Part shown: one piece after another, positions 12,735-26,610 of the stretch
Numbering within the stretch: position 1 is the stretch's first letter
Layout: each line of letters starts with the position of its first letter
Source: Todiramphus chloris collaris
Taxonomy: Eukaryota; Chordata; Aves; Coraciiformes; Alcedinidae
Assembly (NCBI GenBank): GCA_025345505.1
Contig: JANVCC010000146.1
Span: 4,535,690-4,599,689, forward strand
DNA length: 64,000 nt
Direction of reading: 5' to 3'
Made by a program: the position numbers and the translations under genes
The notes under the pieces: generated by a model
What the model was told of the DNA's origin: nothing
Databases searched by the model: none
What the model saw: the letters and a program-made list of their open reading frames with translations, nothing else

Positions 12735-15330
12735 TTACCCCAGATGACTTCACCTGGACTTTGGGCACCTACAACATGTCTAATATTAAGGTTGTTTTAA
12801 AATTGTTTCAGACATTCAAAAAGTAAAATTAGAACCTTCTGCCACAAAAAAACCTTGAATTTTATTTTGCATATCTGTAAAGAGTCCAATCTGATGGGAG
12901 AAATTTGAAATTCCCTGTTGTTTTGTTAAGTATATAAAAACAAGTTTCAAGTGTAAGAGAGGTTATGGCTTGTTTCAATGGTCAAATTTTTTTCAGGCAA
13001 AATTATTTTTCCTTAAAATTACTTGCTTATGTTAAATCAATTGTGACATCAAGTTTAACATGTTTCTCATTTGAAGGTGGACGCTTTTCCAAAAATGCAA
13101 TCATGGGCTTTTTTGGCAAAAAAAAAATTAATGTTATAGTTTCCCTCAAAAGCTTGTAAGACTTTTGGAAAAATTTCCACCAATTGTTGGAGAACTCAGT
13201 GTTATTTTGTAAGTGAGGATAGGGAATACAATGATTTTGCAATATCAAACCAATATTTAAATTATTTCCTGATATTTTTCTGGGACTGCAAACAGTAACC
13301 AGAAAGTGAGATTCTCCTATTAACTTCTTAATTATTGTAGTTTCAGTATTTCCTGGGGGGCGGGGTGTGGGGGTTGTGTGGAAATTCACTCTAATCTGTT
13401 CCTAAAGTTACTTCGGTACTTAAAAAAAAAAAAAAAGCCACACTATATCCCTTAAAAAGGGGCTTTTCGGCATCTAAACCTACAGCGTCTCTTACATAAA
13501 AACCTCCCCAAGAGTCACCTGATCATAGATGACAGATGAAATCAATAATGTCATGCCACAGGATATTTATCAGAAATCTCGTGTTAGCTGTTTGATCCAC
13601 ACCTGCCCCTGGAAAACAGACCGCTCCACATCATACTGCTATAGCCATCCTTAAAGAAAGCCCCTGGAGCCTGGAAACCCCAGGTCCCCCTTCACCGGCA
13701 GGAATTCAGGGAAATCCACTGACTGTGAGGGATGAGGTTTTTGCTTATTTCTTAGTTTGTTTTTGTATGCTTGTGAGCTCTGTCATCTTGAGTACAACTG
13801 CTGCACAAAGTGGAGGTTCATCACCACACTTCCAGCATGAGTCATTTGCCTCACCAACCACCACCCTGTGAACAACTTGCTGCCCAGAAATCAGACTGCA
13901 GTGGTGGATCCTCATACTACACCTAGAAATAGTGGTATTTTGAGGTGAATAGCAGCTAAAGCAGCTACCGGGAGACTCCAGTCTCAGACTACTCTGGGAA
14001 ATGAGAGGCAAGATAGTCATCATAGATGAGAGAGCAGCAACAGGAAGAAGAGGAGACCAAGTCCAACTACATATTCCAAGAGGGACAAAAGTTACTCAAA
14101 GACCTAGTAACAATATTTCCCCACAGATAGCGTAATTTAGTAATAACCACAAGAGGTTTTTTGTTCGTTAGTTTGTCTGGGGTCGTTTGTTGTTTGTTTG
14201 AAGTCAGACGGCAATGGCGTTCAGACTGTGCTCCCTTTGATCTCAGCTCTAAAAGGATTTCTGTCTATGAAAGTTTCCTGATATGAAAGGCAGAGTCTGA
14301 ACCCAAAGAAGCCATACTGGCAAAAGCTGTCAAAGGGTCTACTTAGGACACAGTGAAAAGTCTGTAGAAGATTTAAAGTGCAAGTCTTCCATCTCAGAAT
14401 TAGCTCCATGTTCCACCCACAGGTTTTCTACGGGGCAAAATAGCTGATGGCAATACTTTAATGACAATATTTTAAGAAAAATATAATAAATAGAAGGAAA
14501 ATGCTGAGCTGTTGAGGTTCACTATTTCTGAGCCAAGTTCTTTAGACTGCTGAACACAGTAGCACTGTGAAACTAACAGCATCTCTGCTTTGTCATCAGC
14601 ACATTGATAATCTATAGTGAAAAAAACATTGGAAGGAGAGATACATTTCAATCTCCCTCAAACTGCTTCTATTCCATTTATTTGAACAAACTGAAGTTCC
14701 ACCATGGCAGCTGCACGTTCAGTGTCTGTGGCAGCCAGGCATGTACAGTCTGGCTTCTCCATGGGGACTTCTTTCTGGGGAACACTGCCTAGCATTTGAA
14801 GGATCCACCACTTATGCTTGACCAAGGTGAGCTGTAGGATGCACAGATGAAGCAGAACTTGTGGCAGACTCATGGTGCTTTGGTGGAAAAGCTAAACAAA
14901 CCAAAAAAAATATTTAAAAAAAAATTAAAAAAAATTTAAAAGCTGCCCTAAAATATCCTAAGGAAAAAAAAAAGAAAAAGGAAAGTAAATTGAAATAAAA
15001 CAGTATTTTGATAGTCATCACTGAGTATGAAATACATCCCTGCCCCTTTGGAAGGATTTAAAAGCCACAATTTAAAGAAAAATACACTGTGTCTAATAAC
15101 TGTGCATTAAAAAGGGGCGAAAAAATCCATACGTCCACCTTGATCTCCAGGTGAACAAAAACCTGATTTAGATCTCCACATGTTTTACATCTCCCATGTC
15201 CCAGCTAGGTATTTCTGCTGGGTTTTTTTTGGAGGGAGGGAAGAATTCCTAAAACATTTTTTTAAACATTTAACTGCTTCCCATTGCCATTTTCATAAAC
15301 AGAGGTTAGAAGCAGGGAAGGGTGAGGAAT

Positions 15331-15386
15331 CTTTCTAAAACTTTCTAAAAAAAAAACTTTCTAAAAACTTTCTAAAACTTTCAAAA
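15331..15386. repeat. Tandem repeat of CTTTCTAAAA
   Basis: About five copies of a 10-bp unit, CTTTCTAAAA, with length variation in the A run (one copy carries a long poly(A) insertion). This is a short minisatellite likely to vary in length between individuals. No gene is nearby. Confidence 0.85.
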
Positions 15387-18300
15387 GCCTTTAAGTGCTA
15401 ACAGTAATAGCTGCCACAAGGGAGAAAAAAACACTGCCAACTTCCAGGGGGTTTGGCATCGATGATCTCTTCTTTCTCTGCCATAAGGCTGATCCTGAAA
15501 GGTCCTGAAGAGATCCTGAAGAGGCAGGAGGCCCATTGCATTAAATTAAGAATATGTAGCCAATTTAATGAAATCTTTAACACCTCAAAGGCCTCAACTT
15601 TTCAAGAACATTCAGTACATTGTGGCATATGTACAGTAAGGTCATAACAATGCTCCCCTTGGTGAGTGCAGCTGGACCATATAAAACCTCTCAAAATGAT
15701 CTTTACATCCAGTTCATTTACATTTATCCTAACAGGAATAGTAGCTCACACATCACCGCTTAAAGCACCTACATTTCTCCTGGATTAGAACTGGCTCCCA
15801 GTCAGCTGGTGCAAAGCAGAGGTCGAGAATCTCAGACCCATCTCCTTCCCTTCAGTTCGAGATACTCTACAGCAACTATTATCTCCTGAAAAACAAGGTA
15901 AATCTACCCTGCAGATTTTTCTTTTTCCTCCTACTATGACTACTTGAAAAGAGACTCGGCTGAGTGCACAAAACAAAACGAAGGGCACTGGTAAAATTCT
16001 GTCCTCAAGCAGTCTCTAGTGTATAGACACTGGAAATAAACTGCTGGCACCAGAACACAACAACTGATTCGTGTGACTCAGTGCTTCATGGCTTCATTTA
16101 AGAGTTCAAGAGCAAGTGGATGTTAAACCCTGATAAATGAAGACAACCATTCGTTTCCCCTCCACAACAAAATCCCAACGGCACTAATTGGGAAAACAAA
16201 AACATTTTCCCAAAACCGAAACACCCAACACAAAACAAAGGACTGCAAATTCTTCCAGTCACCCAGAAGCAAGGCACTGGCCGTTATTGTGGATATCTGA
16301 CTCCCTGACTTGAGCCAGCATGAGAAAAGCCTGTAGCCCAACACACACTCACCCTGTTGCTAAATCAAAGGTTCGAGATCAGTGTTAGAAGGCCAGGGCT
16401 GAGGTTCTGCCAACACTCAGGCCAGGAACCTGCAAGCAGCTGTCCCAATGCCAGTGAGGATGGACATCAGACAGCCCTGCCACCAGAAAGGACAGAGGGC
16501 CAAGCAGCCTGCTTTTAAGATGTGATTATGTTCCAGCCCAGAGAAGATGGAGAGTCATGTATCTCAACTATATATGCATATACCTCTTGATATAGGAAAA
16601 AATAAAACTGAATGTACAAATTACCTTCTGAAAAGATCTGAGTGAATCTAATTAGTATGTCCACAAGATGCAGACCTTGCTCTTAGGATTGCAAAGGAAA
16701 AAGTTATGAGCACGAACACACTATTATCATGGAACACCATCACGCAGCCGGCATTGATTCATGGACATTTCCATGGTTAAAGCAAAGAATCAGTCTTAGC
16801 TTTGGAAAAATCCACACTTTCTTCATGTTCTCGCTGTCCACATGTGGATTTAGGGAAGAAGCGACTTTACACCTTACATTCTCTTTTCTTTCTCACTTTC
16901 TTTCAAGACACCTCCCCCAAAGCAGCACTTAGCACAGTGACAAATGAAGCAATAATAAGGTTAGTCATTTAACTCCTTGCATCCTACTTAAAAATCACCC
17001 TAATTACTGTGTAATGGGTCCACAGAGGCAGAAGAGTCTGGGTGAAATCTACCCGGAGGGCACCCATATAGTTCATCTGTCCATTCCCTAATAGCACTCT
17101 AAAGTTCACCCTTATAAACATGTCACCTAGTCTATAATTAAGTGACTGGTCATTAGGTAACATATGTGGTACCTGTGGGTCACATATCAGTCATCTGGCG
17201 ATGGATCTTAATCCAATAGCCGTGCAGAAGCAGCTCCATAGCTCTCTGTCACCACACCATTACTTTCCACACACAACTTCGTGTAGGTGGGATTTTTAAG
17301 CAATGAACTCTGTGTTTGTGAAGGGTGAGAAAGTGAGGGGAGGAAGGAGTGGAAGGACTGTCACAGCTCAGTCTTCATGAAGCCCAGCAGCACGATCAAA
17401 AGTGGAGTTTTTCCTTTATATTCTGCAAGCATACCAGTTCCTAAAGCACTCTTGATTCTTTGCTGACAGGTAATTTCCCATTCACACTCAGTACAACTCA
17501 AGATTGCCAATTACTACACTTGTATAAACTACCAGAGGACGTCCTCTCTCCTGGCCATATTTAAAATAAATAACTAAAGATCAAGTTATGCTTTTTAACT
17601 CCTTTAGCTTCCATATTTTACCAAGGAAACTGCAAGAATCTAGAAGGCGCATCTGAACAAACTCACGAGGAACTGAATGAACTACGCAGCCGGGCCAACC
17701 TGGCTGCTGACCAATGTGGGCACATGCACAGAGAACTACAGGCAGTTTCTTTGCAACTCCTTTCCTCCCTTCCTTGGACAAAGGTGCTACCAGAACAAGA
17801 GCAGGACATTCAACTCAAGTTTTTCCTCAGCCTGCACAAAAGTGATGGTTTCCAGCAAGTTTTGTTTCCCCTGAGAGACAGAAAAGGACAAGTCACACAA
17901 AGTTTTGAAGTTCAGACTAGAGTCTTAGAAACCCTGAGGCTCATACTTCTTACAAAAGTATTCAGTTGTTTTACAACTCACAAGTTCTCTGAACTGGCAA
18001 GAGAAAGAGAATTCATTTCCCTGAGGAAGACCCACAGAGGCAATGCCATATAGCAGAAAAATGTTTGCAACCCATTTCATCTGTGTTTCAAGATCCTGCA
18101 ACCCTGCCCATGTGTTGCATATGCCAATTTCAAGGAATTTACTTTTACCTTCTGCATTCTTGGATGCACTAATGCAGTGAAGAGCTGGACCACACAGATT
18201 TCCAGATGGCAAATGAGATTTGAGCTAAGCTTTTCTGGGTAAGTAAATTATAAAGGACAGGAAAAAAAAAAGGAGAAGAAAAAACTAAATCACATGCCCA

Positions 18301-21111
18301 CAATGGTTTATAATTGCTAGTTCTTATATCCAAGGAGGGTGCCCAAAGCCAGGATATTATGGCCAACAAAACAAGACAAGACCTTGAAATCAGCCCATGG
18401 ACCCCAACTCTTGAAATGTGCCTTAACTACCATGCATATTAACCTCTCATAACATCTATTCTGGCAACACACCTCATCTGTTTGATGTTCGCAAAAAACC
18501 CCTCGGGCCGCCCATGGTTTTGGTAACACAGGAAATGGAAGATTTGGCAAAAACATTACACTGGGCAATTAATTCCAAGAACAAAATTCCAAGACCAAGA
18601 AAAGGCCTGTCTAGCAAGGACTAATTTACCTCATTGTATTGAGAGATATAATTAGATGTAACTGGAAAACAAAACCAAAACCAACAAACATTATTTGCAA
18701 GGTAAACGAAACAATGCATTAGAAAGAGAGCAGAGATGCACAGATTTTGCCCCGCAGAGAATTTGATTGCTTTTAAGTCTGCAAGGAAGGGACAAGTCTA
18801 AAGAAATTCATTCTTCTTTTGTATGTTTTTTTTACAGAAGATGCCTGCACCCCTCACCACAAAGAGGATTTACATAGACTGAGACATGCCCTCCTTCCAA
18901 GGCTATCCACCTCTCGAGTCCTCACGGGACTGCTGGAACATTCTTCATAACCAGTTCCACTAGATTCTGCTTTTTTTCGTACAAAGAAAACATCATGCTG
19001 CTTTTGTACTCTCAGGATTTGCCTATTTTACCAAATTCTCCGGTTCTTTAGTCAAAGACAAGATGAACCTCAAACAAAATCTACAAACGTGATTTGTAGT
19101 TTTAAAATAAAGCTCATGAAATACACAGCTTAAAGCTGCTGTCTAAGAAGGCTTGTACAGAGATGCCTTTTCCTGGCCTGTTGTTCTATACTATGTCAAT
19201 ACCACAATTTCAAACCCTGTTTGTAAACAGCAAAAACAACTCTTACATTTCAAGCTATCCAGTAAAGAATTCAAACCTTTTTACTTCGGGGTCTTTTACT
19301 CTACAAGGCACTTCCAGGTGTAGTATCAATCACCGTGTGATGGATAGGCATCCCAAACCAGGGTCATTCGTACCTCCACTGCTTATTGAACTGCAACACC
19401 TTGTCCTCATTGAACACTGACGGCTGATCTATATGATTCAGGTCCAATCAGAACAGTGATTTTTCAGTGTTAAGGACTCTTCCATCTGACATGTTTTCAC
19501 TGAGACTATAAAGGATCAAAACAGAGCACAGGAAAACTGCTCTCAAATAAGAGGATTAGACAACTATTTCTGTGTGTTTGCACCACAACTGTCCATGTCA
19601 TATAAAGTGAACCCTGGCTAAGGGGGGGGACGGGGGGGGAAGAAAAAAGGGAAAAAATAGCAACTGTCATGTAAAGTCAGTGTTGATTATTCAACAGCAC
19701 ATGACTTATTGGGTCATGTAGTTGAAACATATCATTAGGACAATTCTACTTCCAGAGTTTGATCACTAATTTGCACACGCAGAAGCATAGCACATATTAA
19801 ACTTACCCTTTGGCATGGCCAAATATAAGAAGTCACATTTCAGGAGGATACAGAACAGCAGAGGGGATGGGTATAACACCAACAGAAGAAAAGTTGTTTG
19901 ACAGACAAGGAATTGCCTCAGCAAACTCATTTACAGTTAGGGTGGAGCCTGTTTTAAGGAAGATTGCTCAGAAACCAGTAAGTGGGGAGAGATGAGCCTA
20001 CCTGAGAGAGAAGAGAGGAAGTCTGGGGGAGGAGATTCTTAATAGTTCTCTTTTTTTTCTGTCTAACTTGGTAGGTGCATGATACACCACCAAAGGATTA
20101 AGCTACTCTCCAGAAATCTCGTATCTAAACAGGAATGAAGCAGATTCCAATGAATTAAATGCATGGCTTTGAGATAATCTGCCTTAGGTTTTATCCCTGA
20201 TTAGATGCATCCATAATAGTGTCTTTTCAAAGTCAGTAAGAGAAAGCATTACTCAAACAGCAATTACTTCCTGTGCCAGTAAGGTGGTCTAATCGCCTTC
20301 TTCTGTCGCTCTCAACTGTATTCAGTGCAACACATGCTCTTGCCATTCCATGGCCATGCCCCGAGAAATATCCTAGCTGAAAGCACCCAAACACTGACCC
20401 TAGATCTCTGAGCTTAAGCTCAATTTCCTCACTTACCCAAGAAAATGATGTGGCAAAAGCTGAGATTTCAGCTGACCAGTAAGAGCCAGCTTTATACTTT
20501 CCCTGTGGTTACAGCTGTTTGCACTGGTCTACTGCGAAGAGAAGAAAATGGGAAAACACAAGAGACTGACAGAAGGAAAGGCAAATGAAGGAAAACATTG
20601 TTCTTGTTTAGTGAACATGGCCAAAAAGACTTTAAGATTTGCCTGGAATAGGACATGGAGGGACTAATTCTTTACTACTTGCATCCTGTCTCATTACCTC
20701 TCTCTCTGCAAAGGGGATGCAATTCATTACTGTATTTACACAAGTATAGGTGACCACACAGAGACGAGGCAAGATATAATACAGCCTTTAGAAAGGAAAC
20801 TTCTGCAACTCATTCCCATTTAACAGTAGCTCACTGGGTGGTCTTGAGCCATAAATGAAAGGCAAAGCTAATACAGAGTAATTCCAGAATTCAGCCATTC
20901 CATAGCAAAATATTTACACTTTCCTAGTTGAACAACACTTTTGAAGTATAATACATTTGGTCTTGCTACTGTATAAGAACATTTTGCCTTTGTTTTGCTC
21001 CAATTAGTGAGAACTGTGTTTCCTTAAATACATACAAAGGTCTCAAAACCGACTACCATTTCATGGAACAGGAATATGTCATTGCTTCCACTTCACAGAA
21101 CTGAATTAAAA

Positions 21112-21148
21112 AAAAAATTTTATATATATATATCTCTATATATATATG
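21112..21148. repeat. (TA)n microsatellite
   Basis: A poly(A) and poly(T) junction leads into an interrupted TA dinucleotide run with a CTC interruption in the middle. It is simple sequence that can form cruciform or unpaired DNA. Confidence 0.85.
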
Positions 21149-22199
21149 TGTCAAGTTCAGGAAGTTCTGGGTCCATCTTTTCATATGTATGACATCGTCA
21201 CAGATGCTTTTTGCAAGTCTGCATCTATGTGAAGACATGCTAAATCCTTGAAGAACTCATGGTCTTCCAGTGCTTCCCAATAAGAACTCAAGTTTCATAC
21301 AGAAACTATAATAGAACCATAGTTTCATTATAAAAACTTTGTTTAAGAGAACCATGCAGACTGTATTTCTGCTTTTTGTCTTAAACATGCACATCACACA
21401 CACTGAACATCATTTTGATAGGATTTTTTTCCCCTGTTTTTCTGTGGTACCAGTCACTGAACCAATCTGAGGGCAGGTGTTTGTTTTATTTTTATTATTC
21501 TGCTAAGCACAGCATTCTCTACAACCTTCAGGGGAAGGAGAATGGGGAAGAACAGCATCAACTTCCAAGAAAATATCAAAAGCTAATAACCACGCTTCTG
21601 AATTTTAATCCATAGCCAACCCCAAAATAGCTCACTTCATACACTCTTCACACTTTTGATGAGGAGAAAAAGAGGTGCTTAGTACCAGAATCATCTTAAA
21701 AGGGGAAATATATTAATAATTGTGAATTAACACTGATTCTTAAAGATTACACTTTTCTTCTTAAAATGGTAGTCCAAAGTTGAAACTTTTGCAGGAGTTA
21801 AGGATTAATACACAAATAATAATTCCTACGTGGATGCATATTTTATAGAAGTGTCCTTTTTTATCTTGCACTGTCGAGTCCATCCATTTACAAAAACATT
21901 TTGTAGAACAGAGCTGTGATAAAGCCCTTCACGTTAATGGGCTGATCTGAGAATTACAGTCACAGTCACTGGGTGGTATGGTGGACAGGCAGCTACGTTT
22001 GCCCATCATGATGCACACTGTTGGTCATCTCAGTGCTCAGAGCCAAGAAGTCAAGAGCATTTGGGCACAGGCATCCAGTGCCTGAGGTCAACACGCCTGG
22101 TTGAATAGGAACCTTAACCTACTCCAGTACCTTAGCTAAGTGGCCATGCAACCCTTCCAGCATTGTACCCACATAGAGCAAAGAGGTCAGCTTACAAAT

Positions 22200-22500
22200 G
22201 TCTTCAGCGCCTCAGCGGTCATCCTGTTGAAATTGTGTTTTCTAATTTGTCCTTTCAGTCCTCCAGCTGCATTAGTTTTACTGTGGGCGAAAGATGCGAG
22301 TATATTTATGAAGCAGAAATTACCAAATAATAAAGATCACTACAACACTTCCAGATTTTTGGAAGCTCATTGGCGCAGAATCAAAAAAAGCACAGCACAA
22401 GACTAAAATAAAAACTGCAACCCAGAATTACTCAATTTTGACAAGGAAAGGCGAAGATGCATTAATAACGTTACTGCTTTCAAAAATGACAAAGAATTTG
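22200..22500. promoter_or_regulatory. Candidate regulatory block
   Basis: A repeat-free stretch with interspersed CpGs (TCAGCGCCTCAGCGG, GGGCGAAAGATGCGAG, TTGGCGCAG, AAGGCGAAGATG) and AT-rich homeodomain-like words (ATTAGTTTTAC, CATTAATAACG, AATAATAAAG). The mixture looks like a constrained non-coding element. Open frames across it have no splice signals. The call rests on appearance only, with no alignment behind it. Confidence 0.3.
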
Positions 22501-23133
22501 TAGGCTCTACGGACCTGAGCTTAGGTAAATTACAGACAGCTATTCTGCCAATATACTGTTACCTTCTAATTTTTTATGTAGGCTTATATAATAGGGTGAA
22601 AAATAAATTAGAATTAGATTTTTCACTGAGATAAAGAATTTTGAGATTCCTTTTACTGATTTACTTTCCAAATTTGATTTTTTTAATTATATTTATTTTA
22701 TATTACTATCACCTTTCACTGGCAAAGATGCTGAAAAACATCTAGAGTGTAGTTTGGCACAGGTTACAGTCAGCATCAAAGCGACTGACAGTTCTAACAA
22801 CATAGCTGTGTGCAATTACAAAATAATATTTATGTCTTCTGCAAAGAAACTGAAGAAAACTGCATCAGGACAGTCCTTAGAAAAACACATGTGGAGAAGA
22901 AACTATTCCAATAGTTAAAATTCCTGTGCAATTGCATTCTTTTATGTCCAAATAAGTAAGAAAGCATAGTCCCTGACAAAACCAGATTCTCAAAATAGAC
23001 AATGCACCAGTATGGCTGGGTTGCAATAATAGCTAAGCTGGCAAGATCCAGGCACTGTATATGTCATGTACATCTCACAGAGAGATTTGTTTATTTTAGT
23101 CTATAAAGGAGAAGTACATAGTTGCAATGATCT

Positions 23134-23155
23134 GGGGTGGGGGATGGGGGGCGGG
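23134..23155 (+). other. G-quadruplex motif
   Basis: Four G runs (4, 5, 6 and 3 G) are separated by loops of one, two and one bases (T, AT, C), which fits the canonical G3+N1-7 quadruplex pattern on the plus strand. Short loops favour a stable parallel fold. No promoter or gene is evident beside it. Confidence 0.75.
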
Positions 23156-23786
23156 AAATAAAATCTAGGTCTGAATTTTGTTCTGAATGGATTTTTATAC
23201 TGACTGTACAAGATCCCTGGTGACCCCAAACAAGAACAGTCTTGTCTTCATCTTCCTTAAAGAGACAAATCGTATTAGTCCAGCACGTAACACTAGCCTG
23301 ATGAAGTAACAACTTCTTCACTAAAAGATTTTATGTAAATGTGAATAATCCCTGCACAGCAAGAAAAAAGGGAAACCCTTCCCACAGCCAAGACACATAA
23401 TTATACTCACATTTAAAAAGTACAAATAGCTCTATTTCATATATAAAATACGCATACAGTTAGGTCAGAGAAATTTTATTAGTGATCTTTTAAGACCTTG
23501 AGACTACCCTGAATCCAACATAAGGGTGGGACAAGCAACTGTGGATGAGGTCTAGAGGGGGACTCTCAAACCTCACCAGTGAACAGAAGTGATCTACAGT
23601 CCCTACGGTCAACACAACCTCCTCCATTCAAGTCCAGGAGACCCTTACCCTACCACCATGAAATCCTTTAAAGAAAACAAAGAAAATCTCCACAAATGCT
23701 TATCAAAAAAGGTTGTTAAGGTCTGTGGAGAAATATCATTTTTGGGTGCTGTTAAGAGATGCTGAGAATTTGAGGAATTTCAGAGA

Positions 23787-23852
23787 GTCATAGAACGGTT
23801 TGGGTTGGAAGGGACCTTAAAGATCATCTAGTTCCAAACCCCCTGCTACGGG
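23787..23852 (-). mobile_element. CR1 LINE 3' tail, short
   Basis: The plus strand shows the reverse complement of a CR1 3' end: TCATAGAACGGTTTGGGTT, GGAAGGGACCTTAAAGATCATC, then CCAAACCCCCTGCTACGGGCAG. The element therefore lies on the minus strand, with its 3' terminus at the low coordinate. It belongs to a different CR1 subfamily from the three other copies, which carry a TTAACxxGGCACTGCCAGGTCAC block instead. Only about 65 bp are retained. Confidence 0.88.
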
Positions 23853-24284
23853 CAGTTGTTGCTGACTTTTGTGAGCAATCTGCCCATGCTGTTGAGTCAC
23901 CTACACAACAACGAGATTCACATTAAAGCCCATATTTGACCTGCAACCTAACACAGTCACATGGCTATAAAAAAGAGGAGTACTTTGATAAAGAAAGGGT
24001 CAAGATGCTATATAACCGTTATCAACACAAGCAGAGAAATCTCTTTTCAGGCAACACAAAGCATCTTCCAGGAGCTCATGCACACGTCTGCTACTGCCAG
24101 GCACAAAGGACAGAGAAGGAAGAACCAGAGACACTTCTGTGGAGCACCAACAACAACATCACATCAGGTGAAATTTGGACAAATACCACTTTGGCTTAAA
24201 ACTATTTTTGAGCAAGATATCCAAAGGCTCACCTCCGAGGCTCCTCTCATTACTGTTGCAGTACAGATACACTGCTGCTAAAAG

Positions 24285-24560
24285 CAACACACTGTCGTAA
24301 GTAATAAATAGCTCGATATCCGATTTGCTGATGTTGTGTTGCCTGCTGAATAACTATTTATTGCTCCAGTTACAATTATAACTAGGAGGTGAGCCCTGCA
24401 GCTCTGAACAGTTTAGAGATGTCAGTAAATACTTTAAGTCCTTTAAGATGACCCTAGAACAGTTAATCTGCAATAATCTCCTGAAGTGTTTAAGTGGCTT
24501 AGGTCACCAATGAGCTGCTCTTGTGAGTTAATCAGGCAGGCTACCCAATTAGGACAACAA
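24285..24560. promoter_or_regulatory. Candidate regulatory block
   Basis: A repeat-free segment with CpG-containing words (TGTCGTAAGTAATAAATAGC, TCGATATCCGATTTGC) and several AT cores (ACTATTTATTGC, ACAATTATAAC, CAATAATCTCC, GAGTTAATCAGGC, CCAATTAGG). The density of homeodomain and SOX/FOX-like words without simple repeat structure suggests a constrained regulatory element. Conservation was not tested. Confidence 0.28.
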
Positions 24561-25999
24561 GCTATTCACCAGTACATCCCAACCAAGAAAGCCAATTATA
24601 CTCCTAAAAATTACATACTTCTGTAATCCCATGGAAGTCAAACCGTTTGTTTAGTCATTCACCAGATAACACACACACAAACCAACCCACGCAAATCTGC
24701 TCCAGCTGATGTTTAACTGTTACTTAGTTCTTCGTTTCACACATAAGCACTGATCTTATGTTTTATGTGTTAGTTACATGATTTCATCAGTTATATTTTG
24801 CAGAACACAGGATACACCATCACACGAGACAGTTTAATTACTGAGGAATGCCCAGCCTGATTATTTCTTTTAATGGGAAATCACCACTAAAAGATTTTTT
24901 AAAAACAAGTTCTAAAAATTTCAAAATTTGGAGAGAGAAAAAGTACAGAGGAAAGAACAGCTGAAACAGTTGAGCTAAGTTTTTTTTCCTAAATCTTCTC
25001 TCCTTTCCTATCAAAAAATACCTTATAAAGCATAAATTTCAAATTACTTGCTCTTCTACTATAACAAACAGTGGCCTCTAGAGTTATTACTGACACCACT
25101 AGAGTCCTATTAAATATATATTGTTCAAATGTAATTGAAATTTCACTTTCTAATTCAGACTGATGTCACATTTATTTTGTGTTATTTGTTCAGAGACAGA
25201 TTACAAAATAAAATAAAAAATCAAGCCAATAGATCACAATTCAGCTCCTATTTACTCAAAATCTTGCAAAAGCAAACACCCTGTATTATCATCATTTGAT
25301 AATAAATTGTTTGAGTAAGAATTCAGGGCTAAATGTAAGCTTGTCAAAACACACAGACATAGGTAATGTCACAAGATTGCGTAAGCAAATCAACAGGCTT
25401 CCTATTTAGTTCTGTCAAACTAAAAGCTGTTTCCAAGCTTGCAGGTTGAGCTGCACATTGGACTTGGGAACCAGACCCCACATCAAATATAGAAGGCCGG
25501 TCCTCATTTTCTGTTATAAATTGCCAGTACACTGCCAGTAGATTTGCAACCTTGTGGAAGATGATTCATTAGGAAAGTATTAGAGTAGTTTCAATGTGTT
25601 AACTAGCATGCTTTAGGCTACTTGTGTTAACAGCACCATTTGGGGGGGAAGCATCTAAACCACGTCAACGTTCAAGTCTTCGCCCAGCTCATGTGAATAG
25701 CAACAGGCCAAAATTTTAGGCAAACCACCAAATACATGATTCAGGCAGGGTTGGCAGAACTAGCCTTGCTGACCCAGAGCATAAGGAATTCATCAGCATC
25801 ATGACAAATACGCAAGTACAGATTTAATAGAAGGGAACCAGCCATTTGTTGAGTCTGCTGAATTTATCATGTGTACAGACTCCGTCAATGGACACATAAG
25901 CATTTTCTGGTTTGCTTTTGTTTTTACAGCCTCCTTTCTCCTAATCGGAGAGTTAAAGTTAACAACCTCAAAACCAGCTTGGGTTGCCAAGTGTCTCGC

Positions 26000-26610
26000 C
26001 TGGCCTGACTGTAAGTCTGGGACAGAAAAGATTTAACGTGAAAAAAATTCAGGTTGGGAATGACCTTCTGCACTGATTGACTTTAGTGGAATGTAAATGA
26101 TGGGCAGTAAATCAGGCAACATGCACGCCGCTCAGTGAATCATACCATTCCCTTCAATCCCATCTAGTGGGAGAGACATAAATCCTCCCAGTTCAAGCTG
26201 GGCCATGAGCAGTCCTTTATATTTCCAATTAAAGATGTACTGTCCTTTGCCCAGCATTCAGTTGGGACGCCTCACATTAATATGGTAATCAGCAACCCAG
26301 CAGCGGGCCATCGGGGCCTCATTGTCTCTGCCACATTCATCCCCAGGCTTCCTCCCAGCTGGATGAAGGAGGGTTCGGTGTGACAGGCAAATCCCAAGAG
26401 ACGACAGAGAACCCTTCATTAGAACTGATTTTAATGCTGCGCTGCCAGTAGGCAACATGTTTTGATTATCAGGGCTTTCACACAGCTCCTCCGGGGCTGG
26501 AGGCCAGATACAGATGCTTCCCAGCGCTACACAAACAAGCGCAGAGTCCGAACGCGGCCCCGCGGCTTGAATACCTATCAATCACCGCAACCTCATCCCG
26601 CAGGCACTGC
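26000..26610. promoter_or_regulatory. Candidate regulatory block with CpG-rich right edge
   Basis: A long repeat-free segment. The left part has AT-rich words (TTTAACGTGAAAAAAATTC, TGTAAATGATGGGC, CAATTAAAG, CATTAATATGG). A CTCF-like word lies at 26159-26170 (one mismatch to the core). The right edge, about 26492-26600, keeps ten CpGs including CGCGG twice. It ends about 300 bp before an inserted LTR. It could be a conserved enhancer, or a small unannotated CpG patch with promoter activity. No coding frame is convincing. Confidence 0.33.

Larger units (their letters stand above)
4598..23786. other. Long non-genic stretch
   Basis: Nineteen kilobases without a supportable gene or a recognisable long transposable element. 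It holds poly(A)/poly(T) tracts, short (CA)n and (TA)n runs (about 10030-10050, 10140-10148, 10958-10971, 21119-21148), small tandem duplications, and scattered AT-rich blocks with clustered homeodomain-type words (about 9840-9960, 12490-12560, 16950-17220, 21840-22010). The longest open frame, minus strand 11015-11596, has an implausible residue composition and no splice context, so it was not accepted as a gene. Confidence 0.65.
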
